Positions 60,806 through 64,000 of a DNA stretch of 64,000 nucleotides are shown one piece after another (within the stretch, counting starts at the first letter, position 1; the number at the start of each line of letters is the position of its first letter). The position numbers and the translations under genes were made by a program. This stretch comes from Micromonospora noduli. GTDB lineage: Bacteria > Actinomycetota > Actinomycetes > Mycobacteriales > Micromonosporaceae. The stretch covers positions 49,893 to 113,892 of the forward strand of contig NZ_PYAK01000017.1 in NCBI RefSeq assembly GCF_003264365.1, written 5' to 3'. Under the pieces are notes generated by a model. That model was not told the origin of the DNA. It worked only from the letters and a program-made list of their open reading frames with translations, and did no database searches.

Positions 60806-61597
60806 GTGGCCGAGACCAACGGGAAGAGACTTCGCGAGTGGCTCCTGCTGGCATTGCAGCACCTGGGGGGCAAGGGGCGACGGGCTGAGGTACACCAGCG
60901 GGTCGAGGACCTCTTCGGGGCCGAGTTCACTGCCGAAGACCGGGCACCGAGAGTTGGCCGGCCAGGGAACGAACCGGCCTGGAAGAACAACGTTGACTCG
61001 CTCTACGACAGGCTCAAGAAGTCTGGTGTTCTGCTGCCCACTCAGCGAGGCGACCCGTGGGGTTTGTCCTCCTTGGGCCAGGCGGAGGTAGCAACGATGG
61101 GGCGCCTTCCGAAGCACGTTCGCCCACAGCTCGTCGAGTTGCCCACCAGCTCTGGTGGCCACTTCAGTCCGAAGAGCTCTACCCCTCACCGCGCACAGAT
61201 TCGGGCGCGAGAGCTGGTGAAGTCGCGGGACCACGAGTCGCTGCTAGAGACGTACGGCACGGCGATGATGCGCGAAGGTTGGACTGCCGTCACCACTGTT
61301 CACCCCCGCGACATGGAGCTGACCCGTACTGGTCGAGTCTGGCTAGCTGAGGTCAAGATGGTGTACAACGGCGACGTATCTGGAGCTGCAAGGGCGGCGC
61401 AAGGGCAGCTAATCGAGTACCGCCACTTCTTCTACGAACCGAGCAACCCACCCGGTCTGCTAGCCCTCTTCTCGGAACCCCTCGGAGACGCCTACGTCGG
61501 GATGCTCGGCTCCCTCGGCGTCGCCTCCGTATGGCGGTCCGGGGTCGGCTGGGGCGGCAGCCGACGAGCGAGGGCGGCCGAGCTTGTTCCCCCGTAG
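60806..61597 (+). CDS. Predicted Mrr_N / PD-(D/E)XK nuclease
   Basis: Protein of 263 residues. Residues 8-95 look like the winged-helix Mrr N-terminal domain (LREWLLLALQHLGGKGRRAE, NNVDSLYDRLKKSGVLLPTQ, WGLSSLGQ). A linker follows, then from about 130 a PD-(D/E)XK-type core: HPRDMEL (D169), VWLAEVKMVYNG (E182 and K184), and a helix GQLIEYRHFF, the QxxxY type seen in several such nucleases. It may be a type IV restriction enzyme or another defence nuclease; no methyltransferase or helicase is adjacent. GTG 60806 is the start, with only a weak upstream site. It is in the same direction as the cold-shock/DUF3825 gene. Confidence 0.7.
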   Translation: MAETNGKRLREWLLLALQHLGGKGRRAEVHQRVEDLFGAEFTAEDRAPRVGRPGNEPAWKNNVDSLYDRLKKSGVLLPTQRGDPWGLSSLGQAEVATMGRLPKHVRPQLVELPTSSGGHFSPKSSTPHRAQIRARELVKSRDHESLLETYGTAMMREGWTAVTTVHPRDMELTRTGRVWLAEVKMVYNGDVSGAARAAQGQLIEYRHFFYEPSNPPGLLALFSEPLGDAYVGMLGSLGVASVWRSGVGWGGSRRARAAELVPP

Positions 61598-61972
61598 GCC
61601 GAAGGTGTTAGCCAGCCTTCGATGCAATGCCGCGCGCGCTTCCGTCAGCCGCATCGTCGAGGTCACTTCAGTTAGGACTTAGGAGTCAATCCCAACGGCT
61701 TATCTGCGGAGGGACTACCTTGCGGCAGCCGGCTACGTAAGGCAGCGGTCTGGCGTCCGGTCGTAGGCTGACCGTCCACCTACGACAACTCGGGGAGCGC
61801 ACAACGACCGACGAGTTGCAGCAAATGGCCGTGCACATCGCCCACCGGGAAGCCGGCCGCCAGCAGCGGAAGCGGTGGTGCCCACGATCCCGGGGCCCCA
61901 CGAGAGAGTGAGCGCGTCACGTTGCGCACAGATCTGCATGGCAACCATCGAGGCCTGAGGAGTAGTTCAAGA
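61598..61972. other. Gap between nuclease and cold-shock/DUF3825 genes
   Basis: 375 bases without a clear gene. A frame from about 61762 to 61911 reads protein-like (TTDELQQMAVHIAHREAG) but has no ATG or GTG start at its beginning, so it may be a small gene with a rare start or a relic. The gap should hold the promoter of the downstream gene; none is clear. Confidence 0.45.
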
Positions 61973-63346
61973 ATGACCGAGCAGCCCGGCACCAGCCCTA
62001 CTCCCCGCAATATGCCACCGCGTCGCCTGGGTCTATCCGGGGCGGAAGACGGGCTACCGAGGCAAGACCTCGGGCAGGCTACACCGGTACCCCGTCAACG
62101 CACGGCTGAGGAGTCGCAACCAGCCGTGGTTGAGTGGTGGAACAATGACCGCGGATTCGGCAAGGTGAGGATTGTCCCCTCCGGCGATACTGCCTTCATC
62201 CATGTGACCGTTATCCCTGGCACGGGATATCGATGTCTTGTTACCGGCGAGCATGTCCAAGTTAAGGTTGCCACCGCCAATCGGGGCTTGAACGTAACAG
62301 CCTTGTCGTTCCCGGCGGACCGCCGAGCCGGTGTGGTCACCCAGTTCGACCACCTCAAGGGGTATGGGAAGATCCTCGACGATGAGTCGAAGCAGAACGT
62401 TTTCGTTCACTATGCCGATATTCTCGGCCCGTCAGGGGTCCGTGTCACCCTTGCCGAAGGGGAAAGGGTGACCTTCGATCTGACCGACACGGACAGAGGT
62501 CCTGCAGCCAGCCACGTGAAGCGACTCGACCCGCGAGACGCGTTAAGCCAGTTTGTTCGAATCCCCCAACAAGCGTGGCAGCCCCTCGCCGAACTCGCCG
62601 AGGACGACGTTTGGGTCTTCAACCACCCAGATGAGGATGATGAAGCCTCGATGGAGGTTCTTGCCGACGAGCCGCCGTCGACAGCTACACCATCTGTGCC
62701 CGACCTCCCAGTTCTCCAGAGCTACATCCGTCATACGTTCTCGCGCCTGGTGGAGCAGGACAAGATCGCCTACGGGGCCAGCTTGGACGGGCAACGTGCC
62801 GCCTTTAACACGGGACTCGTAACTGATAATCAAGAGGAAATTTATGGACTACTGGCCGAGAAGTTGGCGGACGATGGCTATCCATGGCGGTTCCTTGGCT
62901 GGGTGAAGGAGTCTGACGGTCGGATCGCCGGCGTTTTCTCTCCCCGTCCCGCTCGAGCCACCTATTGGGAGAATTCATCGGTCCTCTTCTACGACACTCG
63001 TCTACCCCTGATTCTGGACTGGGATCACTTCGTTCGCGACAACATATCGCGGTATCCGAGAGACCTGCAGAACGAGGCTATGGCGCTCATGGTGACACGA
63101 TCCGCAGTTGATCGCGCGAAGGAGCGCGTCGAGCGAAACTACAAGGCCGCTGTGCCCCAGTTCCACCGGGGAGAGGTCCAGTTACTGCTTCCGCTGTCGC
63201 TTCGCGGGACTGGCGAGGCGCAACTAGCTCTCGTCGTCAGGCGGGTGCAGAACGAGTATCACGGAGAGACTGTTCTACCACTAGCGGCGGCACTAAAGAA
63301 TGCTCGGCTTCTGGCGCGCCCAGACCGCGATTGGCTGAATCCCTAG
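61973..63346 (+). CDS. Two cold-shock domains fused to a DUF3825-like domain
   Basis: Protein of 457 residues. Residues 51-110 form a divergent cold-shock-like OB domain (AVVEWWNNDRGFGKVRIVPS, DTAFIHVTV). Residues 119-184 form a better one (GVVTQFDHLKGYGKILDDES, NVFVHYADI, LAEGERVTFDLTDTDRGPAA). Then comes an acidic linker, and residues 245-455 resemble DUF3825 (FNTGLVTDNQEEIYGLL, FLGWVKESDGRIAGVFS, ILDWDHFVRDNISRYPRDLQ). RNA or single-stranded DNA binding by the OB domains is likely; the C-terminal activity is unknown. ATG 61973 has AGGAG 10 bases upstream. GC content is lower than in the chromosome, which supports transfer. Confidence 0.75.
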   Translation: MTEQPGTSPTPRNMPPRRLGLSGAEDGLPRQDLGQATPVPRQRTAEESQPAVVEWWNNDRGFGKVRIVPSGDTAFIHVTVIPGTGYRCLVTGEHVQVKVATANRGLNVTALSFPADRRAGVVTQFDHLKGYGKILDDESKQNVFVHYADILGPSGVRVTLAEGERVTFDLTDTDRGPAASHVKRLDPRDALSQFVRIPQQAWQPLAELAEDDVWVFNHPDEDDEASMEVLADEPPSTATPSVPDLPVLQSYIRHTFSRLVEQDKIAYGASLDGQRAAFNTGLVTDNQEEIYGLLAEKLADDGYPWRFLGWVKESDGRIAGVFSPRPARATYWENSSVLFYDTRLPLILDWDHFVRDNISRYPRDLQNEAMALMVTRSAVDRAKERVERNYKAAVPQFHRGEVQLLLPLSLRGTGEAQLALVVRRVQNEYHGETVLPLAAALKNARLLARPDRDWLNP

Positions 63347-63897
63347 CTTTTGCGCTGGGCCACTTCACCCTGGCGGCACCCGCGTGGCCTTGTCCGGGAC
63401 AGCATAGGCCGGGTAGGACAGCACCGGGCAGGTTCCTACTGCCGATTTCCTCTGTTCTGGATCAAGGCGCCGCGCTCCGCCCGGCGCGGGCGGTGAGCCG
63501 GCCGGCGGCAAGCCGCCCCGGCCGCCTCCGGCGCCGGGGCGGAGAGCCACCGACTACCGCCGGACCGCCGCCCCGAACTTCACTGATCCAGACGCAACAC
63601 GACCCTGGCCAGGCGGCACGGAAGCCGCCAGGTCAGCCTGAGCGCGGGCTAGGGCTTCCGACTGCCGCGCCAGTCCAACCCCAGGACTGGCTTGCCCCCG
63701 GCCTAGCCCCGCAGTCAGCGAAGCCTCAAGCAGCCCTCAGCCGGTCGCCCCAGGCACGGTTCGCGCCGGGCCGGCAACTCCCAGAGCGCGAGCGCTCGCA
63801 GCCCAAGAGAAGCCCTAGGGGGCAAGATCGACCTGCTCACCATATGCCCACAACCAGTCGTCAACGGCTGGACTCAGCAGGACTCGGCCAGACATAC
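63347..63897. other. Structured noncoding stretch next to the right attachment repeat
   Basis: 550 bases that are rich in inverted repeats and do not look coding: the only long frame is Pro/Arg/Gln-rich without similarity. It contains the TCTGGATCA pair (63456-63464 and 63584-63592), a very GC-rich block between them, and a nested hairpin near 63655-63710 (outer GGGCTAGG with CCTAGCCC, inner CCAGTCC with GGACTGG). It could be a replication, transfer or recombination site of the element. Confidence 0.55.
63456..63592. repeat. Inverted pair around a GC-rich block
   Basis: TCTGGATCA (63456-63464) and TGATCCAGA (63584-63592) are exact complements of 9 bases, 119 bases apart, and enclose a block of GCC/CGG-rich sequence with many smaller stems. 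In RNA or single-stranded DNA this would be one large folded unit. Confidence 0.5.
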
Positions 63898-64000
63898 GAC
63901 AACGGCCCCTGATCAGCATCTCTGCTGGTCAGGGGCCGTGTCCGCACCTGGTGGCGGGTAGAGGATTCGAACCTCTGAAGCTTTCGCGACGGATTTACAG
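63898..64000 (-). repeat. Right attachment-site repeat with tRNA-Tyr 3' half
   Basis: Identical to 58111-58213 up to the end of the window, so the true repeat may be longer. The tRNA part with encoded CCA is 63949-64000. If the intact gene continues beyond 64000, this copy is the functional tRNA-Tyr, restored by the element. Confidence 0.93.
63949..64000 (-). tRNA. tyrT: tRNA-Tyr (GTA), 5' half outside window
   Basis: On the minus strand: anticodon loop CTGTAAA with GTA, a long variable arm closed by GCGAAAGC (type II tRNA, as expected for bacterial tRNA-Tyr), T-arm AGAGGTTCGAATCCTCT, acceptor strand ACCCGCC, discriminator A and encoded CCA. The 5' half must lie beyond 64000. An identical 3' fragment is at 58162-58213. 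Confidence 0.85.

Larger units (their letters stand above)
58111..64000. mobile_element. Integrated element in a tRNA-Tyr gene (5.8 kb)
   Basis: Bounded by direct copies of the tRNA-Tyr 3' half, 5787 bases apart. Between them: a DUF4265-like gene, an unknown gene, a tyrosine recombinase, a gene fragment, a predicted nuclease gene and a cold-shock/DUF3825-like gene, then a structured noncoding stretch. The identity includes the tRNA terminator, so the element restores tRNA and terminator on integration. The outer end of the right copy, with the presumed intact tRNA-Tyr, lies beyond the window. No replication, transfer or excisionase gene was seen, so this is a small integrative island or a reduced AICE-like element. 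It is probably not self-mobile if the integrase truncation is real. Confidence 0.88.

Noticed and set aside
63331..63912. 193-residue frame at the right end of the element
   Set aside because: Pro/Arg/Gln-rich, overlaps the end of the DUF3825-like gene, crosses hairpins and runs into the attachment repeat. It has no ribosome site.

Overview
The window is high-GC actinobacterial DNA. The gene order, the TTG starts of secY and rpoB, and the protein sequences fit a Micromonosporaceae chromosome (Micromonospora or Salinispora type); this is inference, as no database was searched. About 57 kb is conserved chromosome, mostly read on the minus strand. The last ~6 kb is accessory DNA at a tRNA gene.

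Layout. 1-1.3 kb: thiO (partial) and thiE behind a TPP riboswitch. 1.6-8.1 kb: a very large secreted ThuA/sugar-dehydrogenase/PKD protein and a small anchored secreted protein. 8.2-13.5 kb: aldo/keto reductase, nucleotidyltransferase-fold protein, ABC-F ATPase, RsmC-like methyltransferase and a membrane protein. 13.5-37.3 kb (read right to left): the str genes (rpsL, rpsG, fusA, tuf), the S10 genes (rpsJ to rpsQ), the spc genes (rplN to rplO, secY, adk, map), then infA, rpmJ, rpsM, rpsK, rpsD, rpoA, rplQ and truA. 37.5-39 kb: two membrane proteins. 39-52.5 kb: rpoC, rpoB, rplL, rplJ, a two-gene ABC transporter, rplA, rplK, nusG, secE. 52.7-57.3 kb: tRNA-Trp, a HadAB-like dehydratase pair, rpmG, tRNA-Met, tRNA-Thr, and a membrane GGDEF/EAL protein with a 57-residue companion.

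57.7-64 kb: a perfect direct repeat of at least 103 bp (58111-58213 and 63898-64000) contains the 3' half of a tRNA-Tyr gene and its terminator. Between the copies lies an integrated element of ~5.8 kb. It carries a tyrosine recombinase that seems to have lost its N-terminal DNA-binding region, a DUF4265-like protein, an unknown 169-residue protein, a predicted Mrr_N/PD-(D/E)XK nuclease, and a protein that joins two cold-shock domains to a DUF3825-like domain. Just left of the left repeat are decayed copies of the 169-residue gene and of the integrase 3' end, so a related element sat here before.

The chromosome part makes the translation and transcription machinery. Regulation visible in the DNA includes sigma70-type promoters upstream of rpsL, rpsJ, rplJ, rpoB and thiE, an attenuator-like terminator in the rplJ leader, an identical 20-nt element in the rpsJ and rpsL leaders, and strong hairpins after rplA, rplL, rpoC, nusG and rplO. 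The best candidates for something little described are the nuclease plus cold-shock/DUF3825 cargo of the tRNA-Tyr element and the shared leader element of the ribosomal operons.
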